From Chloracidobacterium sp. UBA3360 (GTDB lineage: Bacteria > Acidobacteriota > Blastocatellia > Pyrinomonadales > Pyrinomonadaceae), in NCBI GenBank assembly GCA_002360555.1, contig DEQS01000038.1, positions 1 through 21,597 on the forward strand: 21,597 bases of DNA, read 5' to 3'. Under the pieces are notes generated by a model. It did not search any database and was not told the DNA's origin. It saw nothing but the letters and a program-made list of their open reading frames with translations. This document shows positions 1-6,320 of this stretch, piece after piece. Position numbers and translations under genes: made by a program. Position 1 is the first letter of the stretch; every line of letters begins with the position of its first letter.

Positions 1-52
1 AGTAAGGGCGTAACATCCAACTTTAGAGGTAAGCCCTTGTTTACACGCGGGC
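1..52. repeat. Inverted-repeat element downstream of purH (cut by window edge)
   Basis: AGTAAGGGC at 1-9 pairs with GCCCTTGTT at 33-41 (seven Watson-Crick pairs and two G-U pairs, 23-nt loop). The right arm GCCCTTGTTTACACGCGGGC (33-52) matches the arm of the in-purH element at 525-544 at 15 of 20 positions. The left nine bases equal the end of that arm's reverse complement, so the window probably starts inside an inverted second arm. It ends 7 nt before the purH stop codon and might also act as a transcript-end hairpin for purH, although no T-run is visible. Confidence 0.55.
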
Positions 53-59
53 CGCTGCA

Positions 60-1778
60 TCAGTGCTTAAAGTGGCGGATACCTGTGAATGCCATCGCTA
101 TGCCATGTTCGTTTGCGGCGGCGATCGATTCGTCGTCTTTGATCGATCCGCCGGGCTGGATGATAGCCGACACGCCAAAGCTTGCGGCTTCGTCCACGTT
201 GTCGCGAAATGGGAAGAATGCGTCCGAAGCCAGCACCGAACCATTTAGCGGCAGATCAAACCTCTCGGCACGCATCGCAGCGATACGGACAGAATCGACG
301 CGGTTCATCTGTCCGGCACCGACGCCGAGCGTCTGATGGCCATTCGCAAAAACGATGGCGTTCGATTTGACGTGCTTACAGACCGTCCAGGCGAGTTGCA
401 TCGCGGTGAGTTCGTCGTCGGTCGGTTTGCGGGTCGTGACGATGTTGAGATCGGCGAGGGCGAGACGGTGGACGTCCTGGTCCTGGACCAGAAAGCCGCC
501 GCTTAGTTGTTTGTACTCAAGGTTGCCCTTACTTACGTGCGGGGTTCTGGCCTCAGGGCTGGCCAGTGTTGCGGTAGGCCCGCAACCGCTGACACGGAGG
601 ACTCGCAGATTCTTTTTGGAGCGGAATATTTCTAGCGCCGCGTCGTCGTAGTCGGGGGCGACGATTACCTCGGAGAAGACCTCGATGACTTGTTTTGCGA
701 CATCCGCATCGACCTTATTGTTAAAGGCGACGATACCGCCGAAGGCCGAGACCGGATCGGTCGCGAGGGCACGTTTGTATGCCTCTTCGTTGGTAGTGCC
801 GGTGCCGACGCCGGACGGGTTTGTGTGTTTGATGATCGCAACCGCAAGTTCGTCAAAATCTTGCACTAGATTCCACGCGGCTTCGGCGTCGACGTAGTTA
901 TTGAACGACATCTCCTTGCCGTGAAGCTGCTCGGCTCCCGCGATACCGCCGCCGTCGGTGGAATATAGAGCGGCCTTTTGATGCGGGTTTTCGCCGTAAC
1001 GGAGGTCGGTGACCTTGGCGAGTTCGATGAGCTTGTATTCGGAGAGAACCACCCCGTCAGACGAAGCGTCTGCCACCCCTCCTTCGTAAGGAGGGGAGCT
1101 TAGATCATCGTCGAGTTCGACGAACGCTAAATGCCCGAGCGGGTTGAGCGGTTCGAGACGTTCGAGGTCGTCGTTGGAGAGCTGTTTTGCGAGATACGAC
1201 GAGATCGCGAGGTCGTAGGCGGCGGTGCGGGTGTATGCGAGAGCAGCGAGACGCGAGCGGGTTTCAAGCGAGAGCGCTCCGTCATTTTCGTTTAGCTCCG
1301 CAACGATCTCATCATACAAACGGGAATCGGTTACGACGGCGACATCACGCCAATTTTTAGCAGCGGAGCGGATCATTGCCGGGCCGCCGATGTCGATATT
1401 TTCGACCGCGTCCTCAAGCGTCACGCCGTCTTTGGCGATCGTTTCTTCGAACGGATAAAGATTGACAACGACCATGTCGATCGGCGTGATGCCGTGCTCG
1501 TTCATCGATGCGACGTGTTCGGCGTTATCGCGGAGTGCGAGAAACGCACCGTGAATTTTGGGGTGCAGTGTTTTTACGCGGCCATCCATCATTTCGGGAA
1601 AGCCGGTTACCTCGGACACGTCCATCACGGTCAGCCCGGCGTCGCGTAGCACCTTGGCAGTGCCGCCGGTCGAGACGATCTCGACGTCGTGGTTCGCCAG
1701 TGCCGTAGCAAATTCGACCAATCCCGCTTTGTCCGATACGCTCAATAGCGCCAGTTTTATCTTTCGCAATTCACTCAT
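60..1778 (-). CDS. purH: Bifunctional AICAR formyltransferase / IMP cyclohydrolase PurH
   Basis: Catalyses the last two steps of purine synthesis in the cytoplasm: 10-formyl-THF-dependent formylation of AICAR, then ring closure of FAICAR to IMP. The 572-residue product has an N-terminal MGS-like IMP cyclohydrolase domain (about residues 5-150; LLSVSDKAG, STGGTAK, GRVKTLHPKIHG). The transformylase domain follows, with LRYGENPHQKAALY at 259-272, IIKHTNPSG including the Lys317-His318 pair, and VCKHVKSNAIVFA near 466. I chose the ATG at 1776-1778 because MSELRKIKLALLSVSDK matches the family N-terminus; a GTG at 1806-1808 would add ten residues. The family is usually about 510-535 residues. The excess comes from two inserts, residues 227-244 and 397-419, both encoded by palindromic DNA elements described separately. 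The conserved blocks around them are intact, so the enzyme is probably active. Identification is very secure. Confidence 0.97.
   Translation of the reverse strand: MSELRKIKLALLSVSDKAGLVEFATALANHDVEIVSTGGTAKVLRDAGLTVMDVSEVTGFPEMMDGRVKTLHPKIHGAFLALRDNAEHVASMNEHGITPIDMVVVNLYPFEETIAKDGVTLEDAVENIDIGGPAMIRSAAKNWRDVAVVTDSRLYDEIVAELNENDGALSLETRSRLAALAYTRTAAYDLAISSYLAKQLSNDDLERLEPLNPLGHLAFVELDDDLSSPPYEGGVADASSDGVVLSEYKLIELAKVTDLRYGENPHQKAALYSTDGGGIAGAEQLHGKEMSFNNYVDAEAAWNLVQDFDELAVAIIKHTNPSGVGTGTTNEEAYKRALATDPVSAFGGIVAFNNKVDADVAKQVIEVFSEVIVAPDYDDAALEIFRSKKNLRVLRVSGCGPTATLASPEARTPHVSKGNLEYKQLSGGFLVQDQDVHRLALADLNIVTTRKPTDDELTAMQLAWTVCKHVKSNAIVFANGHQTLGVGAGQMNRVDSVRIAAMRAERFDLPLNGSVLASDAFFPFRDNVDEAASFGVSAIIQPGGSIKDDESIAAANEHGIAMAFTGIRHFKH
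522..590 (-). repeat. Palindromic repeat element translated in-frame in purH (element 2)
   Basis: On the plus strand it has three modules: an arm GCCCTTACTTACGTGCGGGG at 525-544; a hairpin CTGGCC (547-552) / GGCCAG (561-566) with an 8-nt loop; and a hairpin GTTGCGG (568-574) / CCGCAAC (580-586) with a 5-nt loop. It encodes PurH residues 397-419, which begin SGCGPTA and end VSKGN, between the conserved LRVLRV and LEYKQLSGG segments where other PurH proteins have a short link. The arm reappears at the left edge of the window. This looks like a dispersed palindromic element that inserted without breaking the frame. Confidence 0.7.
1047..1100 (-). repeat. Double-hairpin repeat element translated in-frame in purH (element 1)
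   Basis: It contains two perfect stems: CAGACG (1058-1063) / CGTCTG (1067-1072) with a 3-nt loop, and CCCCTCCTT (1076-1084) / AAGGAGGGG (1088-1096) with a 3-nt loop. It encodes PurH residues 227-244, SSPPYEGGVADASSDGVV, which sit between the cyclohydrolase domain and the conserved LRYGENPHQ block. This peptide is low in hydrophobic core residues and unlike the flanking enzyme. Structure and position indicate an inserted palindromic element of a different type from element 2. Confidence 0.7.
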
Positions 1779-1784
1779 AAAATC

Positions 1785-1811
1785 AAAAAGGCGGTCTCGC
1801 CGGACCACCTT
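1785..1811 (-). terminator. Terminator-like hairpin immediately upstream of purH ATG
   Basis: Read on the minus strand, AAGGTGGT (1811-1804) pairs with ACCGCCTT (1795-1788) as eight pairs including one G-U, with an 8-nt loop. The paired arm runs into TTTTT and then GATTTT, and purH ATG begins 6 nt after the T-run. It has the form of an intrinsic terminator but sits in the purH leader, so an attenuator or a 5'-end protective hairpin is possible. If a GTG at 1808 were the true start, the hairpin would be translated. Confidence 0.45.
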
Positions 1812-1822
1812 AATACAAATCG

Positions 1823-1828
1823 CTTATA
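1823..1828 (-). promoter_or_regulatory. Possible purH -10 box
   Basis: TATAAG on the minus strand (5 of 6 to TATAAT) would place transcription start near 1815, so the mRNA would begin almost at the hairpin at 1785-1811. No convincing -35 lies at normal spacing. A small hairpin TGCGG/CCGCA (1831-1847) lies just upstream. Confidence 0.3.
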
Positions 1829-1891
1829 TGTGCGGATGTAACCCGCAACTTGGTTTTTTGACAGCAAAAAGTTCGTCCGTACGCCACAAGA

Positions 1892-1969
1892 CTAAAAAAA
1901 GAATCTGCCCAAAAACAACAGGCTCAGCACGAATATCATCGCGTAGATAATGATTTTGATAAGACTCAT
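1892..1969 (-). CDS. Candidate 25-residue hydrophobic membrane peptide
   Basis: A 25-codon ORF, ATG at 1967-1969 and TAG at 1892-1894, encodes a peptide starting MSLIKIIIYAM and ending LLFLGRFFF, almost entirely one membrane segment. A purine-rich AAGGG stretch lies about 5 nt upstream of the ATG, a plausible ribosome binding site. It runs in the same direction as purH, about 114 nt upstream of it, and opposite to the metallopeptidase gene. No family is recognised. A hydrophobic 25-codon ORF could arise by chance in AT-rich intergenic DNA, so this is only a candidate. Confidence 0.33.
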   Translation of the reverse strand: MSLIKIIIYAMIFVLSLLFLGRFFF

Positions 1970-1984
1970 AAAATCCCTTATCCT
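1956..1984 (+). promoter_or_regulatory. Possible sigma-70 promoter for the M61-like gene
   Basis: TTGATA (1956-1961) and TATCCT (1979-1984) are separated by 17 nt, matching the -35 consensus at 5 of 6 and the -10 at 4 of 6. Transcription would begin near 1991, in front of the ATG at 2025. This fits the later start chosen for that gene. Confidence 0.35.
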
Positions 1985-2024
1985 AATAACAGCAAACAAC
2001 CATTCTATTGCCGCACTACAGCCG

Positions 2025-3503
2025 ATGTCAAAAAAAACCAGAGCGATTTTGCAGATCTCGGCCGTTTTCGTACTGATTTTACAATTCTTTACATTTGCGT
2101 TGGCTCAGGATGTCGAAGTCCGTTTCCGATTCTTGCCTGACGTGCCAACAACGGTCGAAGTCGAGGGCAAGTATGAATCGAACAGGCCCCGCAAAAATCC
2201 TCGTAATTTCTCGCTCATGACCGAATACGCGGGCGTGACTGGCCTGGTTGAGCGGGTCTCAAATATCGGTTTCGCAGACCGCAACGGCAAGACGCTCACA
2301 AACAAACGATTTAACCCCGGTGAATACGTCGCTGACGGCGACATCATCCTTTTTCGATATTTTGTGGATATCAAGCCGCTCACTCAACGTTCGGCGGCTG
2401 CTCACGTTTCGTGGATCAACGGCGACGCCGGGCTATTGATGCTCGATGACCTAATGCCGCAAAGTGGTGGCGAAAAGATCTCCGCAAACGTAAAAATTGA
2501 CCTGCCCGTTGGTTGGAAGATCTTCTCGACGGCACGATTGACGTCGGAAGGTTTCTTTGAGGTCAACAATGTCGAAAAAGCGTCGTTTGTCATTGGCAAG
2601 AATTGGCGTGAGGTAAATGCCGGAGCGTTAAAAATACTGATCTCAGGACAATGGCAATTTACCGATGACGAGGCGTTGAAGATGGCGGTCGAGATATTTG
2701 GTGGCTACGCAAAAACGTTTGGCTCGTCCGCGAGTCCGGCAACACAGATCGCGATATTCAAATTTCCCGGCGATGTTCCGCTTGGCAACTGGGAAGCAGA
2801 TACTCGCGGCGGGTCCGTGACGATCGCTTCGTCGGATATGCCTTTTAGATCGCAGTCTGTGCAGCGTTTGCACGAGCAGTTGAGACACGAGATATTTCAT
2901 TTGTGGATACCAAACGGCGTCAATTTTAGCGGCAAATACGATTGGTTTTATGAGGGGTTTGCGTTGTATCAGTCGCTAAAACTTGGAGTTGCGGTCAACC
3001 GTCTGAGGTTTGATGATTATCTCGACACGCTGTCGAGAGCGATCGTTATCGACAATTTTGGCTCGCAGCGGCGTTCGCTGATCGATGCGTCGAACTACCG
3101 CTGGAACGGCTCGGATACGCAGGTCTATGCTCGCGGTATGCTCGCAGCATTTATCTGTGACCTCGCATTGCTTGATAAGTCTAAAGGCAAAGTGTCGACA
3201 GACACGCTTGTTGCTGAGATCTATCAAAAGCATTACAGCGGAGCTGACCGAACGGACGGCACGGCGGCGATCCTTAGCATAATGAGATCGCATCCCGAAC
3301 TCGTCCCGGTCATTGACCGTATCATCACCGGAGCTGATAAATTTGAGTGGCCGGCGTTGCTCTCTGCGGCGGGTATTGAGGTTGTGACGGCGAATTCGAC
3401 GTCCGCATTACGCGTCATCGCAAAACCGTCGGGGCGGCAAAAGGATTTATTGGACAAGTTGGGTTATAATAACTGGCGAAAATCGACTGGAAATAATAGA
3501 TGA
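2025..3503 (+). CDS. Secreted M61-like zinc metallopeptidase
   Basis: Probable exported zinc peptidase of the gluzincin type, nearest in pattern to family M61 (glycyl aminopeptidase-like). The 492-residue product starts MSKKTRAILQ, followed by a hydrophobic segment and a likely signal peptidase site after ALA near residue 27. The zinc site is HEIFH at 288-292, with a third ligand probably Glu310 in WFYEGFALY, 17 residues after the second histidine, the usual gluzincin arrangement. I prefer the ATG at 2025 over an in-frame ATG at 1950, because it places a clean signal peptide at the N-terminus and lies downstream of a possible promoter. The gene overlaps the next one by 4 nt (ATGA), so the two are probably co-translated. 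The substrate is unknown. The family call rests on motif and fold pattern only. Confidence 0.75.
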   Translation: MSKKTRAILQISAVFVLILQFFTFALAQDVEVRFRFLPDVPTTVEVEGKYESNRPRKNPRNFSLMTEYAGVTGLVERVSNIGFADRNGKTLTNKRFNPGEYVADGDIILFRYFVDIKPLTQRSAAAHVSWINGDAGLLMLDDLMPQSGGEKISANVKIDLPVGWKIFSTARLTSEGFFEVNNVEKASFVIGKNWREVNAGALKILISGQWQFTDDEALKMAVEIFGGYAKTFGSSASPATQIAIFKFPGDVPLGNWEADTRGGSVTIASSDMPFRSQSVQRLHEQLRHEIFHLWIPNGVNFSGKYDWFYEGFALYQSLKLGVAVNRLRFDDYLDTLSRAIVIDNFGSQRRSLIDASNYRWNGSDTQVYARGMLAAFICDLALLDKSKGKVSTDTLVAEIYQKHYSGADRTDGTAAILSIMRSHPELVPVIDRIITGADKFEWPALLSAAGIEVVTANSTSALRVIAKPSGRQKDLLDKLGYNNWRKSTGNNR

Positions 3504-4636
3504 AGATCAAGTTTTTTCTCATAATCACGGTACTGACGACGGTGCTTTCACAAACCGGTTGCAGCTGGCTCGACACTGGTGTTTTTGGTCCGACCGACAC
3601 GGCGACGGTCATTGCTAAAACGGCACAGATCCGCACGTCATACTCGGTCGTGGCGGCCGATCTGCTTGAGGTCAAACGCGGCGACCAGCTTGACGTGGTC
3701 GATCAGGTCGAGTTTGAAAAGGTGCCGTGGTATCGCGTCCGTGCCCGTGACGAAGCCCTGACCGAAGGCTGGATCGAGGCGCAAAATATCATCACGAGCG
3801 ATACGCTTGCCCGTTCAAAAAAACTGGCTGAGGAATTTAAGGATCAGGCTCCGCAGGCCGCCGGTGTGATCCGCTCGGCCTCTAATCTGCGCTCAGCGTC
3901 GGATATGAACCCCGAAAACGTGCTCTTTAAGCTCGCCAACGGCTCGACGTTTGAGATCATCCAGTGGAAATTTGTCCCTAAGCAAGAGGTTCCGGATGTT
4001 GATGATGCCCCCAAAGGGCAGCAGAAAACTGGCAAACGATCTAAAAACGAGGATATCGAGGCGGCCAAAGAACAGGGAGAGCCCGAAAAGATGGATGAGA
4101 AATACGACGTTTGGTATCTCGTCCGTCTAGACCCGTCTGTGTCGCCAGCTCCCGCGGGCTGGCTTTTTGGCCGGCAGGTCGAGCTGCAAGTTCCGAGCGA
4201 CATCGTCTTTTTTCAGGCAAATAACCGCAAATTTACGACATGGCAGCGGCTCGACGCCGATTCGGCTAACAAGGTCGGCTCGGGCGACAAATCGCTCGCT
4301 CCCGGCAGTTGGGTGATCCTGTCACGCAATAATTATTCGAAACCGATCGACGGCGTCGAGCCCGATTATGACGGCATCCTCGTGCTCGCGTTCGACAAAT
4401 ACGATCAGAGCTATTACACCGTCTGGCGCAATCCGCCCAACACGGTCTATTGGGGCAGCCTGCCGCTCAAGGTCGAGGGCAAGGGCGACAACAAGACATT
4501 TACCGTTAAGCTCCGCAGCCCTTCGGGGACGATGGATGAAAAGACGTTTACCGTTTTCAAAGACAAGAACCGGCTCAAGGTGACGCCGCCCGAGGACATA
4601 GCTCAATATCAGCAGCCTGAGATCAAGGGAAAATAA
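3500..4636 (+). CDS. Lipoprotein with two SH3-like domains
   Basis: A 378-residue exported protein. The N-terminus has a hydrophobic segment ending in TGC, making Cys21 the likely lipidated residue, although Gln at -3 is atypical for a lipobox. Two bacterial SH3-like modules can be seen: residues about 40-95 (AQIRTSYSVV... WYRVRA... GWIEAQNI) and about 123-235 (ASNLRSAS... YDVWYLVR... GWLFGRQVEL). The second is interrupted by a charged Lys/Glu-rich insert near 170-195. The remaining C-terminal part is not recognised. Such SH3-like domains often bind peptidoglycan or other envelope partners; here that is inference. Its ATG overlaps the upstream peptidase stop (ATGA), and its own stop overlaps the next ATG, so the three genes form a coupled operon. 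Confidence 0.72.
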   Translation: MKIKFFLIITVLTTVLSQTGCSWLDTGVFGPTDTATVIAKTAQIRTSYSVVAADLLEVKRGDQLDVVDQVEFEKVPWYRVRARDEALTEGWIEAQNIITSDTLARSKKLAEEFKDQAPQAAGVIRSASNLRSASDMNPENVLFKLANGSTFEIIQWKFVPKQEVPDVDDAPKGQQKTGKRSKNEDIEAAKEQGEPEKMDEKYDVWYLVRLDPSVSPAPAGWLFGRQVELQVPSDIVFFQANNRKFTTWQRLDADSANKVGSGDKSLAPGSWVILSRNNYSKPIDGVEPDYDGILVLAFDKYDQSYYTVWRNPPNTVYWGSLPLKVEGKGDNKTFTVKLRSPSGTMDEKTFTVFKDKNRLKVTPPEDIAQYQQPEIKGK

Positions 4637-4926
4637 TGGACATCGACGACAATCCATTTCCCGAACCGTTCGAGATCGAGATCACCGATTCGCTCGATCT
4701 GCATTCGTTCAGCCCAAAAGATATACGGGCTGTGACCGAAGCTTATCTTGCCGAGGCGCACAAGAAAGGCTTTGCGACGGTGAGGATAATCCACGGCAAA
4801 GGCGTCGGCGTTCAGCGTGAGATCGTGCGTAAAGTTTTGTCGGAGACTGATTTTGTGCGGTCGTTCAAAAATGCGCCGGAGTTTTCCGGCAGTTGGGGCG
4901 CGACGATCGTGTTGCTTGACGTTTAG
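4636..4926 (+). CDS. Small Smr-domain protein (MutS2 C-terminal-like)
   Basis: A 96-residue stand-alone Smr domain. The family signatures are visible: LDLH at 20-23 and the glycine-rich HGKGVG starting at His53, followed by a helix REIVRKVL. Smr domains of MutS2 and stand-alone Smr proteins bind branched or nicked nucleic acid, and some are nucleases. Which of these applies here cannot be told. The start ATG shares one base with the preceding TAA, and AAGGGA lies 5 nt upstream, so translation is probably coupled to the lipoprotein gene. The 3' end overlaps the opposing gene by 4 bp (TAG over TAA). A cytoplasmic Smr protein in an operon of exported proteins is a slightly unexpected combination. 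Confidence 0.9.
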   Translation: MDIDDNPFPEPFEIEITDSLDLHSFSPKDIRAVTEAYLAEAHKKGFATVRIIHGKGVGVQREIVRKVLSETDFVRSFKNAPEFSGSWGATIVLLDV

Positions 4927-5174
4927 GCTTCGTCTAAAACCTCGGCCCAGACCTCTTCATCTTTTCTGATCTCGGGATAGGCGGCTTCGAACATATCGAT
5001 CCGGTTTTTGGCATCGGCTAATTCCGCATTAAGTTTGGCGTTTTTGGCTTCGAGCTCCCGGAGGTATTTTTTACGTTCGACATGGAGCCTGTCGAGGTAA
5101 AACATATAGGTAAACTGCAGCCCCGTGATCCCCACCAAGACTAACGAAATTCCAATGAGTGCGTAAAACAGCAT
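4923..5174 (-). CDS. Small single-pass membrane protein with coiled coil
   Basis: An 83-residue protein not recognised as a named family. Residues about 3-28 form one hydrophobic membrane segment (YALIGISLVLVGITGLQF). They are followed by a charged, heptad-like region, about 35-65 (RKKYLRELEAKNAKLNAELA), that should form a coiled coil, and an acidic tail. The architecture resembles FtsB/FtsL-type or LapA-like small membrane proteins, but no diagnostic motif supports naming it. It has its own likely promoter with a perfect TATAAT box at 5188-5193. Its stop overlaps the stop of the Smr gene. Confidence 0.65.
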   Translation of the reverse strand: MLFYALIGISLVLVGITGLQFTYMFYLDRLHVERKKYLRELEAKNAKLNAELADAKNRIDMFEAAYPEIRKDEEVWAEVLDEA

Positions 5175-5187
5175 GGCCTTTTACGGG

Positions 5188-5193
5188 ATTATA
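5188..5193 (-). promoter_or_regulatory. Perfect TATAAT -10 box for the coiled-coil protein
   Basis: TATAAT on the minus strand, 13 nt upstream of the ATG at 5174. This implies a very short leader with AAAAGG just before the start codon. The -35 region is not convincing. Confidence 0.4.
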
Positions 5194-5196
5194 CTC

Positions 5197-5225
5197 TTGA
5201 CGCGGGCGTTTAGGAAAAGTAAAAA
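5197..5225 (+). promoter_or_regulatory. Possible promoter for the DUF6941-like gene
   Basis: TTGACG (5197-5202) and TAAAAA (5220-5225) are spaced by 17 nt (5 of 6 and 4 of 6 matches). It lies back-to-back with the minus-strand -10 box at 5188-5193, giving a divergent promoter region. Confidence 0.3.
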
Positions 5226-5295
5226 TCTAACCAAATGACGATATTGGAAAGCCGCTGCGATTGGTGCTTTCTTATTCGGACACAAAAGGATACTG

Positions 5296-5730
5296 ATGAC
5301 AGACGGAAATTTAAGACTACTCTACACTTTGCTTTGCGACGATGTGCGCATTGAGATGGGCAACAAGATCTCGTTGATGGGTGTTTTTCAAAACATCATG
5401 GTCGAGAAATTGCCCGTCAGCTTGATCAAATTTGCCGTCATCAACCACTGGAGCGGACAGGGGAATCACGAGACCGAGGTTCGCATCTTGTCGCCCGACA
5501 AATCCGACCTCATCGTCACCTCGCAACCAACCCAGATCGACCTCGCGGGCGGCGGTTTTACCGACAACGTCAGCTTTTTTGTGAACGTCGTTTTCTCAAA
5601 CCCAGGCACATACTGGGTCCAGACGATAGCAAATACGGTTGTGCTAGAAGAATTTCCGCTTATCATCACTGACTCTGAAAACCTAGATTCGATGCGTCCC
5701 GCCGAAGAAATTACCGAGACGATAAATTAA
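5296..5730 (+). CDS. Conserved hypothetical protein, DUF6941-like
   Basis: A 144-residue soluble protein without signal peptide or membrane segment. The opening (LLCDDVRIEMGNKISLMGVFQNI) and the later beta-rich pattern (RILSPD, FFVNVVFSNPGTYWVQ) match my recollection of the DUF6941 family, whose members begin with a CDDVR-type motif and have no known function. The start is supported by AAAGGA 5 nt upstream of the ATG. It stands alone on the plus strand, with an 18-nt gap to the converging secreted protein. The DUF assignment is from memory of the pattern; the gene itself is secure. Confidence 0.75.
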   Translation: MTDGNLRLLYTLLCDDVRIEMGNKISLMGVFQNIMVEKLPVSLIKFAVINHWSGQGNHETEVRILSPDKSDLIVTSQPTQIDLAGGGFTDNVSFFVNVVFSNPGTYWVQTIANTVVLEEFPLIITDSENLDSMRPAEEITETIN

Positions 5731-5748
5731 TTTCCGACGAACCTGAAT

Positions 5749-6270
5749 TTACTGTGCAGTTAATTTGCAGGAAATATCAATGATCGTGTCTTTGAGCTGC
5801 GAATACTTTTCGTCGTCTGATTTCAGTGTCTTTTTACCGACCGTTAGCCTTATCAACTCGCCGCCTTTGAAATAATATCTCTGGTCTTCGACGCGAATGA
5901 CTTTTACAGGTTTGCTCAACCCGATCTGGGTGTCATATTGACTGTGTCTAATATAGCCGAATATCAGTTCGCCATCACGGTAATAAAATTCGCCGGTAGC
6001 TTTATAGGTTTCGCCATACATTTTCGCCGTGACCTTTCTAAGATCGTCGCCCGAACGGTAAAATGTCGCCTGAGCCCCCTCGAGCGAGATATCATCGACG
6101 TCTTTTGTCACTTTCTTATATTTCGCGGCTCCCTTGTTGATCGCTGCAACTTGTGAGCGGATCTCGGTAATGTCGCTGTCGGTCTGTGCTTGTGCTGAAA
6201 CCGCCTCAATAAAAGTCAGGGCAATGCCTAAACTTAACAAACCAATACTGTATCTGAGTAAACTCTTCAT
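5749..6270 (-). CDS. Secreted hypothetical protein
   Basis: A 173-residue exported protein of unrecognised family. The N-terminus is a typical signal peptide (LLRYSIGLLSLGIALTF) with likely cleavage after VSA near residue 26. The mature part has a charged helix with NKGAAKYKKVTKD, then beta-rich segments (ATFYRSGDD, TGEFYYRDGELIFGYI, QRYYFKGGELIRLTVG) resembling repeated hairpins of a beta-sheet protein. The start is well supported by AGGAG 7 nt upstream (6278-6282). It is the last gene of the minus-strand series, 50 nt after the carboxypeptidase-regulatory-like gene. No function can be proposed. Confidence 0.75.
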   Translation of the reverse strand: MKSLLRYSIGLLSLGIALTFIEAVSAQAQTDSDITEIRSQVAAINKGAAKYKKVTKDVDDISLEGAQATFYRSGDDLRKVTAKMYGETYKATGEFYYRDGELIFGYIRHSQYDTQIGLSKPVKVIRVEDQRYYFKGGELIRLTVGKKTLKSDDEKYSQLKDTIIDISCKLTAQ

Positions 6271-6320
6271 TTATTTGCTCCTAAACTATTTATCTTTAAT
6301 AAACCGTAGCACGTATGCCG

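Noticed and set aside
1858..1863. Perfect TTGACA on the plus strand
   Set aside because: No -10 box lies 16-18 nt downstream, so it is not called as a promoter.
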